A DNA stretch of 64,000 nucleotides from the NCBI RefSeq assembly GCF_009856625.1, contig NZ_CP047241.1, positions 62,001 through 126,000 on the forward strand, written 5' to 3'. The stretch is from Aquitalea denitrificans. GTDB lineage: Bacteria > Pseudomonadota > Gammaproteobacteria > Burkholderiales > Chromobacteriaceae. Under the pieces are notes generated by a model, which ran no database searches, was not told the DNA's origin, and saw nothing but the letters and a program-made list of their open reading frames with translations. Every line of letters starts with the position of its first letter. The stretch's first letter is position 1. The translations under genes were made by a program, and so were the position numbers. Below, piece by piece: positions 18,597-26,305 of this stretch.

Positions 18597-18633
18597 CAGG
18601 CTGCTGAGCAAGTGATTTGGTGCGATTGCTCTG

Positions 18634-18752
18634 GCCCCGGCAAAGCCGGGCCTTTCGATGAAGTGACTGATTCCGCAGCCTTCCCATCTATTCCCTATCC
18701 CCCCGCCCTTAGCCTGTAAGGGAGCCTCGCTTTCTTTTCAGAAAGCGAGAGG
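18634..18752. repeat. Intergenic hairpin cluster
   Basis: Two further inverted repeats lie between mntH and the MarR gene: GGCCCCGGC/GCCGGGCC near 18634-18653 and CTCGCTTTC/GAAAGCGAG near 18727-18751. Neither has a T-run. They may be a small dispersed intergenic element, but other copies cannot be checked here. Confidence 0.4.
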
Positions 18753-18769
18753 GGGTTGTCCAAAATTAG

Positions 18770-18795
18770 AAAGCCGCCATCCGGCGGCTTTTTTA
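18770..18795 (+). terminator. Hairpin terminator facing rightward
   Basis: The same stem sequence as at 18575, AAAGCCGCC / GGCGGCTTT, with an ATCC loop, here followed by a run of T on the plus strand. It fits the end of the mntH transcript about 210 bases past its stop. Confidence 0.7.
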
Positions 18796-18812
18796 TTGAG
18801 TGGGCGTGGTGT

Positions 18813-19310
18813 TCAGTCTTCCTGGGTTTGCAGTAGCTTTTTCAGCAAACCGGCCAGCTGGATCTTCTCGGCTTCGTCCAGGTTCTCCATCAGTTCAGCC
18901 TCTGCGGCCAGGTGATTGACCACGGCCTCTTCAATGACGGCAAAGCCCTTGGCGCTGAGGGTGACGATCACACCGCGGCGGTCTTCCGGGTCGGGCGAAC
19001 GGTTCACCAAGCCGGCTTCTTCCAGACGGTTGATGCGGTTGGTCAGCGCACCAGAAGAAATCAGCACCATACCTTGCAACTGGTTGGGCGATAGCTGGTA
19101 GGGCTCACCACGGCGGCGCAGTGCCGCCAGCACGTCAAACTCGCCGACATTGAGGTTGTAGCGGGCCAGATCCTGCAACACGCGGCGGGTAATGAAATAT
19201 TCCATCCGCACGATGCGGCCGATAACGTGGGTCGACGAGGGATCGAGGTCGGGGCGTACTTCATTCCAGAGGGCGACGATGCGGTCGATCTGATCAGGCT
19301 GTTGATGCAT
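18813..19310 (-). CDS. MarR-family transcriptional regulator
   Basis: A 165-residue MarR-type protein with a central winged helix-turn-helix: NVGEFDVLAALRR, LSPNQLQGMVLISSGALTNRINRLEEAGLV, and the wing RSPDPEDRRGVIVTLS, followed by a helical dimerisation tail. Such repressors usually sense phenolic or oxidising compounds. The ATG at 19310 gives a normal N terminus; upstream in-frame codons offer only TTG. It is convergent with mntH. No obvious target gene is divergent from it, so its role is open. Confidence 0.88.
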   Translation of the reverse strand: MHQQPDQIDRIVALWNEVRPDLDPSSTHVIGRIVRMEYFITRRVLQDLARYNLNVGEFDVLAALRRRGEPYQLSPNQLQGMVLISSGALTNRINRLEEAGLVNRSPDPEDRRGVIVTLSAKGFAVIEEAVVNHLAAEAELMENLDEAEKIQLAGLLKKLLQTQED

Positions 19311-19548
19311 TCTGCGATATTCCAGGTAAGGGAGGGGCGTGGCTTTCCGTTCCGGGCGCAAAGCGTATCATGAGTTGTCGGTGAAGTATCTTTTCATGAA
19401 GAGATAAATCTGAGGGCATGTAGCGTGTAAACGGGTCTGCAAGCCAGCAATAGCTGGTCCGGGCACCGATTTTTCAGATCAAGATACCGTCTGCCTGTTG
19501 TCGACTGCCTGTGGGTAAACTTGCGACAGTAGCCGGGCTGAATCGGAT

Positions 19549-20088
19549 TCAGCTGCGACTTTTTCCCTTGCCTGGATGAGGTGCCTTGGGCAGGGCAATC
19601 TGGCGGGTACGGGCCAGCCTGTCGTGCAGAAACAGCCGGTCCTTGTCGTAAAAGGCGGCCAGGTAGGGCAGGGCGCACCAGGCGAGAGAGATCAGCAACG
19701 CTTCGCGGCCATGCCCCAGATTGCGCGACCAGGCCAGATAAGAAATGGCCGGCATGCCGACGAACAGCAGCAGCCCCACCACATAACGAAAGCCGGCCTG
19801 CCGCCAGTCAATCAGTTCCATATTGTCTTGTCTGACCAGTTTCAGCCGCCATGCTTTCATGGCCACGGTCTGGCCGGACTTGACCCAACTGCTACCAAAA
19901 TAACCGAACAGGCTGCCGGCCAGTGCCAGCTGGGTAAGTACATCCAGTAACAGCGAACGGCCCAGCCAAGCTTGCAGGCCGGTCATCAGGGCGGAAACGG
20001 TAAGCAACAGGGCTGCAATCAGCAGCAGTTCGTAAAACTGGCTGCACAGTCGGCGGCCAATACTGGCGTCGGTAAAGGATGAAGACAT
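19549..20088 (-). CDS. RDD-family membrane protein
   Basis: A 179-residue inner-membrane protein with the RDD pattern: ASIGRRLCSQFYELLLIAALL at the start of span 1, a second hydrophobic hairpin, SGQTVAMKAWRLKLV, and DRLFLHDRLARTRQI near the C terminus, where the conserved RDD-type basic/acidic residues lie. There are about four membrane segments. It is the last gene of the leftward ECF sigma operon, which is a common context for this family in betaproteobacteria. Its biochemical function is unknown. Confidence 0.82.
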   Translation of the reverse strand: MSSSFTDASIGRRLCSQFYELLLIAALLLTVSALMTGLQAWLGRSLLLDVLTQLALAGSLFGYFGSSWVKSGQTVAMKAWRLKLVRQDNMELIDWRQAGFRYVVGLLLFVGMPAISYLAWSRNLGHGREALLISLAWCALPYLAAFYDKDRLFLHDRLARTRQIALPKAPHPGKGKSRS

Positions 20089-20110
20089 GAAATGGCGGGC
20101 TAGTTGACGG

Positions 20111-20500
20111 TCAGCCGGAAGCCTGTGGCTTGAGCTGGCCTTGTTTCAGGCGCTGGATGGCTTTTTCCCGGTCGGCCGGGGGTAGGCTTTGCAGCGTTTT
20201 CCAATTGTTGCGGATTTGCTGGCGTTGTTCCAGCGTCAGGTCGGACCAGATCTTCAGCTTGCTTTGCAGGCGCAATCTGCCGGCGGCATCCAGGCTGCGG
20301 TATTCCGGTACGATGGCCAGCAGGTTTTTCTTCTTTTCCGGCGCGTAGCGATCCCATTCCCCGGCCAGCGGGGCCATCACGGTCTGCTGTTCGCTATCCA
20401 GCTGATCCCAGCGCGGGTTGGTGAGCGGGCTGGCAACTGCCGGCAGGGCCAGCAGGCTGCCCAGCAGCAGTACGGGCAGAAGGCGGCGCAGACTAGTCAT
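20111..20500 (-). CDS. DUF3106 family protein
   Basis: A 129-residue exported protein with a signal peptide (LLPVLLLGSLLALPAVASP). The mature part is rich in W, R and Q and has the DUF3106 pattern: NPRWDQLDSEQQTVMAPLAGEWD, LQSKLKIWSDLTLEQRQQIRNNWKTL and LPPADREKAIQRLK. The family is periplasmic, helical and of unknown function. It overlaps the end of the DUF3619 gene by eight bases, so the two are translationally coupled. Confidence 0.85.
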   Translation of the reverse strand: MTSLRRLLPVLLLGSLLALPAVASPLTNPRWDQLDSEQQTVMAPLAGEWDRYAPEKKKNLLAIVPEYRSLDAAGRLRLQSKLKIWSDLTLEQRQQIRNNWKTLQSLPPADREKAIQRLKQGQLKPQASG

Positions 20501-20879
20501 GCATGCTCCCGGAGAAATGCGGGTCCATCAGCACCTCCAGCGGCAGCTCGTGCGACAGGATGGCGGCATCCACCGCTTCTTCCTCCACGAGCAAGCCTTC
20601 TGCCAGCCATACGCCGGTACCGGCAACCATGGCAAAACTGAGGGCCAGCATGCTGCGGCGCAGTGCCTGGGTGTGCCGCAGCAGCCACAACGCCAGTCGT
20701 TCACCATGACCAGCAGGCTGGCGGATGCGCTCGTCAAAGCGGCCCAGCGCCTGTTCGCGCGCCTGCTGCAGGCGTTGCAGCACGGCGGGGTCGGGTTCCT
20801 GACCTGCCTTGTCGAGTATGGTGGTCACGGTGCGGCTCAGTTTGTCTTCGGTAGCAAGCGCTTTGTTCGAGGGTTTCAT
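20493..20879 (-). CDS. DUF3619 family membrane protein
   Basis: A 128-residue protein with a cytoplasmic N-terminal half and one membrane span (about residues 70-90, SMLALSFAMVAGTGVWLAEGL), then an acidic tail. This matches DUF3619, found directly after ECF sigma genes in betaproteobacteria. Its topology is like an anti-sigma factor, but I see no zinc-binding HxxxCxxC motif. AGGAG seven bases upstream fixes the ATG at 20879, and it overlaps the sigma gene stop (ATGA). Confidence 0.82.
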   Translation of the reverse strand: MKPSNKALATEDKLSRTVTTILDKAGQEPDPAVLQRLQQAREQALGRFDERIRQPAGHGERLALWLLRHTQALRRSMLALSFAMVAGTGVWLAEGLLVEEEAVDAAILSHELPLEVLMDPHFSGSMHD

Positions 20880-21442
20880 AGCACCACTCCTTTTTGCTGC
20901 AGGATGGCGGCCAGGGTATGGGTGGCACGCGAGCAATGTGTCTTGACGCTGCCTTCCGAGCAGCCCATCACCCTTGCCGTCTCGGCAACGTCCAGTCCTT
21001 CCCAGTAACGCAGCAGGAAGGCTTCGCGTTGACGGTTGGGCAGTAGTTGCACGGCACCATCAATCAGTTGGGCAACTTCCTTGCGGGCATACCATTTTTC
21101 GGGATTGCTGCTGGCTTCATCGGCAGTGATGTTGAGGACTTCCAGCGGATCTGCCGTTTCGTCTTCCTCACGAGTGGGCAGCAGCGAGGACAGCAGGGTG
21201 CCAAAGAAATTTCTTACCTTGGCGCGGCGGAAGTGATCGCGAATGGTGTTTTGCAGGATGCGCTGAAAAATCAGCGGCAATTCCGCCGCCGGTGCATGGG
21301 CGTAGCGGTCTGCCAGTTTCATCATGGAGTCCTGCACGATATCCAGCGCGTTTTCTTCATTGCGCACGGCGTACAGGGCTTGCTTGAAGGCGCGACGTTC
21401 CACCGACAGCAAAAAGTCGGCCATTTCCTTGCGGCTTGCCAT
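20876..21442 (-). CDS. ECF-type RNA polymerase sigma factor
   Basis: A 188-residue sigma-70 family protein. Region 2 is visible as YAVRNEENALDIVQDSMMKLADRY with the -10 contact part FQRILQNTIRDHFRRAK. Region 4 is LLPNRQREAFLLRYWEGLDVAETARVMGCSEGSVKTHCSRATHTLA, given here only as its helix-turn-helix zone (about residues 135-180). It is the first gene of a four-gene leftward operon with DUF3619, DUF3106 and RDD genes. The signal it answers to is unknown. Confidence 0.9.
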   Translation of the reverse strand: MASRKEMADFLLSVERRAFKQALYAVRNEENALDIVQDSMMKLADRYAHAPAAELPLIFQRILQNTIRDHFRRAKVRNFFGTLLSSLLPTREEDETADPLEVLNITADEASSNPEKWYARKEVAQLIDGAVQLLPNRQREAFLLRYWEGLDVAETARVMGCSEGSVKTHCSRATHTLAAILQQKGVVL

Positions 21443-21565
21443 GAGAGAGGGGGATTCGGGTTGATGCCAACGGGAGATAGTAGCAGAGCCCAGACGCCAA
21501 GACCACCCTGCGGATTTCCCTGTTTTTACCGTGGCTTAGCGTGTTTTTGCACCTGCACAAAAGCC

Positions 21566-21595
21566 TTGACCGCTATTTGAGGGATACGCTAAGGT
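21566..21595 (+). promoter_or_regulatory. Possible promoter of ilvB
   Basis: TTGACC (21566-21571) and TAAGGT (21590-21595) are separated by 18 bases, about 70 bases before the ilvB ATG. The -10 match is weak. No attenuator-type leader peptide with a run of branched-chain codons was found. Confidence 0.35.
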
Positions 21596-21667
21596 CTTTC
21601 ATCACAACGGGATGAAACACAAGTCAATTGCCAAGATTGACTGCAAGACAAGACAAAGAGGCAAAAG

Positions 21668-23434
21668 ATGCAGATATCGGGCGCGGAAATCCTGGTCCGT
21701 TGCCTGCAGGAAGAAGGGGTCGAATTTCTGTTCGGCTACCCTGGTGGCGCAGTTCTGGAAATTTATGATGCCATCTTCCGGCAGGACAAGTTCAAGCACG
21801 TTCTGGTACGCCATGAGCAGGCCGCAGTGCATGCAGCCGATGCTTATTCGCGTTCCAGCGACAAGGTGGGCGTTGCACTGGTGACCTCGGGTCCCGGTGC
21901 CACCAATGCCGTTACCGGCATTGCCACCGCCTATATGGATTCGATTCCGATGGTGGTGATCTCTGGCCAGGTGGCCACGCCGGCCATCGGTCTGGATGCC
22001 TTCCAGGAAGTGGACATGGTGGGAATTACCCGCCCGTGCGTGAAGCACAACTTCCTGGTCAAGGACATCAACGACCTGGCGGAAACCATCAAGAAAGCCT
22101 TCTACATCGCCAAGAGCGGCCGTCCAGGCCCGGTGGTGGTGGATGTTCCCAAGGATGTCACCCAGCAAAGTGCCGAATTCCACTACCCGGAAAGCGTGCA
22201 CATTCGTTCCTATGTGCCTGCCACCCGCGGCCATCCGGGACAGATCAAGAAGGCCATCAACCTTCTGCTGGAAGCCAAGCGTCCCTACATTTATGTCGGT
22301 GGCGGTGCCGTACAGGGCAATGCCGCGGCCGAAGTCACCGAGCTGGTGAAATCGCTGGGCCTGCCGTGTACCAACACCCTGATGGGCTTGGGTGCCTATC
22401 CGGGTTCCGATCCGCAGTTCCTCGGCATGCTGGGCATGCACGGCACTTACGAAGCCAATATGGCCATGCAGTACTGTGATGTGCTGATTGCCGTTGGCGC
22501 GCGGTTTGACGACCGCGTCATCAGCGTGCCGTCGCACTTCCTGTCGCAGCCGAAGAAGATCATCCACATCGATGTGGACCCGTCTTCCATTTCCAAGCGC
22601 GTGAAGGTGGATGTGCCCATCGTCGGCGACGTCAAGCACGTGCTGCGCGAAATGCTGGACATCCTGCGCCAGTCCGGCCAGAAGCCGGATGCCGGTCACC
22701 TGGCTGGCTGGTGGAAGCAGATCGAAGAATGGCGTGGCCACAATTCGCTGCTGTACACCCCGTCCACCGAGCTGATCAAACCGCAATTCGTGGTGGAAAA
22801 GCTGTACGAGATCACCGGTGGCAAGGCCATTGTCGCCTCTGATGTGGGACAGCATCAGATGTGGGCGGCGCAGTATTACAAGTTCGACAATCCAAAGCAG
22901 TGGCTCAATTCCGGCGGCTTGGGTACCATGGGCTTCGGTTTGCCGGCAGCCATGGGCGCGCAACTGGCCAATCCGGATGCAACCGTCGCCTGTATCACCG
23001 GCGAAGGCTCCATCCAGATGAATATCCAGGAGCTGTCCACCTGCAAGCAATACCATACCCCGGTCAAGGTGGTGGCGCTGAACAACCGCTACCTGGGCAT
23101 GGTGCGCCAGTGGCAGGAATTCTTCTACGGAACCCGGTACTCCGAGTCCTATATGGACGCGTTGCCGGACTTCGTGAAGGTGGCCGAGGCCTATGGCCAT
23201 GTTGGCTTCAAGATCGAAAATCCGTCTGACGTGGAACCGGTATTGCGCGAGGCGTTTGGCCCTGCGCTGAAGGAGCGCCTGGTATTCCTTGATTTCCGTA
23301 CTGATCAGTCCGAGAACGTGTTCCCGATGATCCAGAACGGCAAGGGCCTGGACCAGATGGACTTGCCGCCGCACATGCGCGATGTCCAGCAGCTTCCTTT
23401 CGAGAACAACCGTGACTACGGCAATATGTGCTGA
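21668..23434 (+). CDS. ilvB: Acetolactate synthase, large (catalytic) subunit
   Basis: This thiamine-diphosphate enzyme condenses two pyruvates, or pyruvate with 2-oxobutyrate, in valine/leucine and isoleucine synthesis. The 588 residues begin with GAEILVRCLQEEGVEFLFGYPGG. The catalytic glutamate is in LVRHEQAAVHAADAY, and the ThDP/Mg motif is GEGSIQMNIQELSTC with LNNRYLGMVRQWQ. AGAGGC upstream marks the ribosome site. The regulatory subunit gene ilvH follows ten bases later. Length and order match the ilvIH/ilvBN type of betaproteobacteria. Confidence 0.96.
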   Translation: MQISGAEILVRCLQEEGVEFLFGYPGGAVLEIYDAIFRQDKFKHVLVRHEQAAVHAADAYSRSSDKVGVALVTSGPGATNAVTGIATAYMDSIPMVVISGQVATPAIGLDAFQEVDMVGITRPCVKHNFLVKDINDLAETIKKAFYIAKSGRPGPVVVDVPKDVTQQSAEFHYPESVHIRSYVPATRGHPGQIKKAINLLLEAKRPYIYVGGGAVQGNAAAEVTELVKSLGLPCTNTLMGLGAYPGSDPQFLGMLGMHGTYEANMAMQYCDVLIAVGARFDDRVISVPSHFLSQPKKIIHIDVDPSSISKRVKVDVPIVGDVKHVLREMLDILRQSGQKPDAGHLAGWWKQIEEWRGHNSLLYTPSTELIKPQFVVEKLYEITGGKAIVASDVGQHQMWAAQYYKFDNPKQWLNSGGLGTMGFGLPAAMGAQLANPDATVACITGEGSIQMNIQELSTCKQYHTPVKVVALNNRYLGMVRQWQEFFYGTRYSESYMDALPDFVKVAEAYGHVGFKIENPSDVEPVLREAFGPALKERLVFLDFRTDQSENVFPMIQNGKGLDQMDLPPHMRDVQQLPFENNRDYGNMC

Positions 23435-23444
23435 GGCGGACGGT

Positions 23445-23936
23445 ATGAGACATATTCTTTCGATCTTGCTGGAAAACGAGGCGGGCGCACTGTCCCGCGT
23501 GGTGGGCCTGTTTTCGGCCCGGGCTTACAACATTGACTCACTGACAGTGTCGACTACCGAGGATCCGACGCTGTCACGGATGACGATCGTCACGCATGGT
23601 TCTGACGAAGTCATCGAACAGATCACCAAGCAGCTCAACAAGCTGATCGAGGTGGTCAAGGTGATAGACCTCAACGAATCCGAGCACATCGAACGCGAGA
23701 TGATGCTGATCAAGGTGCGCGCTACCGGCAAGGACCGGGAGGAAATGAAGCGCATGGCGGATATTTTCCGCGGTCGCATCATCGATGTTACGGAAAAGAC
23801 ATACACCATCGAGCTGACTGGTACGAGCGACAAGCTGGGGGCCTTTATCGAGGCCATTGACCGCGCAGTGATCCTGGAAACGGTCCGTACTGGCGCATCC
23901 GGCATTGGCCGTGGTGAACGGGTTCTGAAAATCTGA
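23445..23936 (+). CDS. ilvH: Acetolactate synthase, small (regulatory) subunit
   Basis: A 163-residue protein with an N-terminal ACT domain (MRHILSILLENEAGALSRVVGLFSAR in its first 26 residues) that binds valine for feedback inhibition, and a C-terminal domain that activates the large subunit. The length equals E. coli IlvH. The ATG at 23445 follows GAGGCGG placed over the ilvB stop. It works as a complex with the product of the upstream gene. Confidence 0.96.
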   Translation: MRHILSILLENEAGALSRVVGLFSARAYNIDSLTVSTTEDPTLSRMTIVTHGSDEVIEQITKQLNKLIEVVKVIDLNESEHIEREMMLIKVRATGKDREEMKRMADIFRGRIIDVTEKTYTIELTGTSDKLGAFIEAIDRAVILETVRTGASGIGRGERVLKI

Positions 23937-24000
23937 TATATCTATACATCTGGCGGCGGGCCACAGCAGGTGGCCGCCCGGATAACAAGGGACAAAGCAA

Positions 24001-25017
<1,017 letters not shown>

Positions 25018-25038
25018 TTTCGAAGTCGGTCAGTGTGC

Positions 25039-25063
25039 AAAGCCGGGGCAACCCGGCTTTTTT
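25039..25063 (+). terminator. Terminator of ilvB-ilvH-ilvC
   Basis: The stem AAAGCCGGG / CCCGGCTTT with a GCAA tetraloop and a run of T, 22 bases after the ilvC stop. Confidence 0.9.
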
Positions 25064-25246
25064 CATGCCTGTGCATCCGGGATGGTGTGGGCTCGCGGTG
25101 TTTTTGCCGCCTGTGCTAGCTTGGATTAAACTAGCGGGTTCTGCGCCAAGGCGCCCGATATCCAGATCGTCGACGTATTGACTGCACGGCTTGTGTCGCC
25201 GTTGCAATTCAGCGCCGTATCGACCGCTTCGCTTACGGATAACACC

Positions 25247-25999
25247 ATGATCAATGATCCCGTTCCGGGCAAACCCTCCCTGCGCCGCCAGGGCATTTAC
25301 CTGCTACCCAATTCCTTTACCCTGGCCGCCCTGTTTGCTGGCTTTTATGCCATCGTCCAGGCGATGAACCAGAATTTCCAGATTGCTGCCGTTGCCATTT
25401 TTGTTGCCATGATTCTGGACGGCATGGATGGGCGCGTGGCCCGGCTGACGCACAGCCAGAGCGCCTTCGGTGCCGAGTTTGACAGTCTGTCGGACATGGT
25501 GAGCTTTGGCGTGGCCCCGGCGCTGGTAGCCTATGAATGGCTGCTGAAAGATATGGGCAAGCTGGGCTGGATGGTGGCTTTCATTCACTGCGCCGGCGCA
25601 GCGCTGCGGCTGGCGCGCTTCAATACCATGATAGGTACAACAGACAAGCGCTGGTTTACCGGCCTGCCCAGCCCGGCTGCGGCGGCGCTAGTGGCTGGGT
25701 TGGTGTGGATTTGCCATGCCTACGATTACACCGGCCTGCCCGGCCTCAAATGGGTATTGCTGGGTTTCACCGCATTTTCCGGCATCACCATGGTGACCAA
25801 TGTGAAGTTCTGGAGCTTCAAGGAAATCCACCTGCGTCGTCGCGTACCGTTTGTGATGCTGCTGGCGCTGGTGGTGGCTTTGCTGTTGCTGATGTCCGAG
25901 CCGCCGCTGGTGCTGTTCGGCTTCTTTGTCTGCTATGCGCTGTCCGGCTATGTGATGGCGGCCTGGCGCTGGTGCAAACCGAAGCCTGTGATGCTTTGA
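25247..25999 (+). CDS. pssA: CDP-diacylglycerol-serine O-phosphatidyltransferase
   Basis: An inner-membrane enzyme that makes phosphatidylserine, the precursor of phosphatidylethanolamine. The 250 residues hold the CDP-alcohol phosphatidyltransferase signature: DGMDGRVAR followed by GAEFDSLSD (the D-G-x2-A-R-x8-G-x3-D-x3-D pattern), and several membrane spans. The ATG at 25247 gives the usual PNSFTLAALFAGF first span at residues 20-32. It lies downstream of the ilvC terminator and has its own terminator at 26023. Confidence 0.93.
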   Translation: MINDPVPGKPSLRRQGIYLLPNSFTLAALFAGFYAIVQAMNQNFQIAAVAIFVAMILDGMDGRVARLTHSQSAFGAEFDSLSDMVSFGVAPALVAYEWLLKDMGKLGWMVAFIHCAGAALRLARFNTMIGTTDKRWFTGLPSPAAAALVAGLVWICHAYDYTGLPGLKWVLLGFTAFSGITMVTNVKFWSFKEIHLRRRVPFVMLLALVVALLLLMSEPPLVLFGFFVCYALSGYVMAAWRWCKPKPVML

Positions 26000-26022
26000 A
26001 CCTGCTGTTGGCTGAACAGATC

Positions 26023-26057
26023 ACCCCGTTGGTGCCTGGCGCAACGGGGTTTTTTAT
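26023..26057 (+). terminator. Terminator of pssA
   Basis: The stem ACCCCGTTG / CAACGGGGT with a ten-base loop, then a T-run. It separates pssA from the regulatory region of the leuA fusion gene. Confidence 0.88.
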
Positions 26058-26076
26058 TGTCCGCTACGATGTGGCT

Positions 26077-26096
26077 ATTGGACAAAATTGTCCAAT
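26077..26096. promoter_or_regulatory. Perfect 20-bp palindrome with two ATTGGAC half-sites
   Basis: ATTGGACAAAATTGTCCAAT consists of nine-base arms (ATTGGACAA and TTGTCCAAT) around two A. It is the upstream member of a set of ATTGGAC boxes before leuA. It lies just after the pssA terminator and has no T-run of terminator type, so an operator is more likely than a terminator. Confidence 0.6.
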
Positions 26097-26174
26097 TTTT
26101 GTCTGAATTGTTCTGATGGTCCGATCATGCCGCTGACAGCTCTTGGTGTCTTTGTTAGCTGATTTTTAAGAAAT

Positions 26175-26193
26175 ATTAGACTTAATGTCCAAT
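26175..26193. promoter_or_regulatory. Imperfect inverted repeat ATTAGAC-N5-GTCCAAT
   Basis: The right arm GTCCAAT (26187-26193) is an exact half-site and the left arm differs at one base. The spacing is one base shorter than in the palindrome at 26077. It sits about 75 bases upstream of the probable leuA promoter. Confidence 0.5.
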
Positions 26194-26248
26194 ATTTGCA
26201 TATTTGACACAGGGATTTTGAATTTTTCCCACATGTTGCACTGCGAGT

Positions 26249-26277
26249 TTGACGAAATAATGTCCAATCGATACATT
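26249..26277 (+). promoter_or_regulatory. Probable leuA promoter with an operator half-site in its spacer
   Basis: TTGACG (26249-26254) and TACATT (26272-26277) are 17 bases apart, a good sigma-70 spacing. An exact GTCCAAT half-site (26262-26268) lies in the spacer, so a protein bound there would block RNA polymerase. Another exact copy, ATTGGAC at 26311-26317, overlaps codons 2-4 of the gene. Confidence 0.6.
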
Positions 26278-26305
26278 GGTTAAAACTTTGCTGCAGGAGC
26301 ACAAC

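Noticed and set aside
21612..21667. A short frame before ilvB considered as a leader peptide for attenuation.
   Set aside because: No run of Leu, Val or Ile codons and no terminator/antiterminator pair.
26023..26096. The palindrome at 26077-26096 as a second terminator for pssA.
   Set aside because: The stem is AT-rich and followed by only a short T-stretch. pssA already has a strong terminator at 26023, and the half-site recurs four more times counting both arms and later copies, which fits an operator better.
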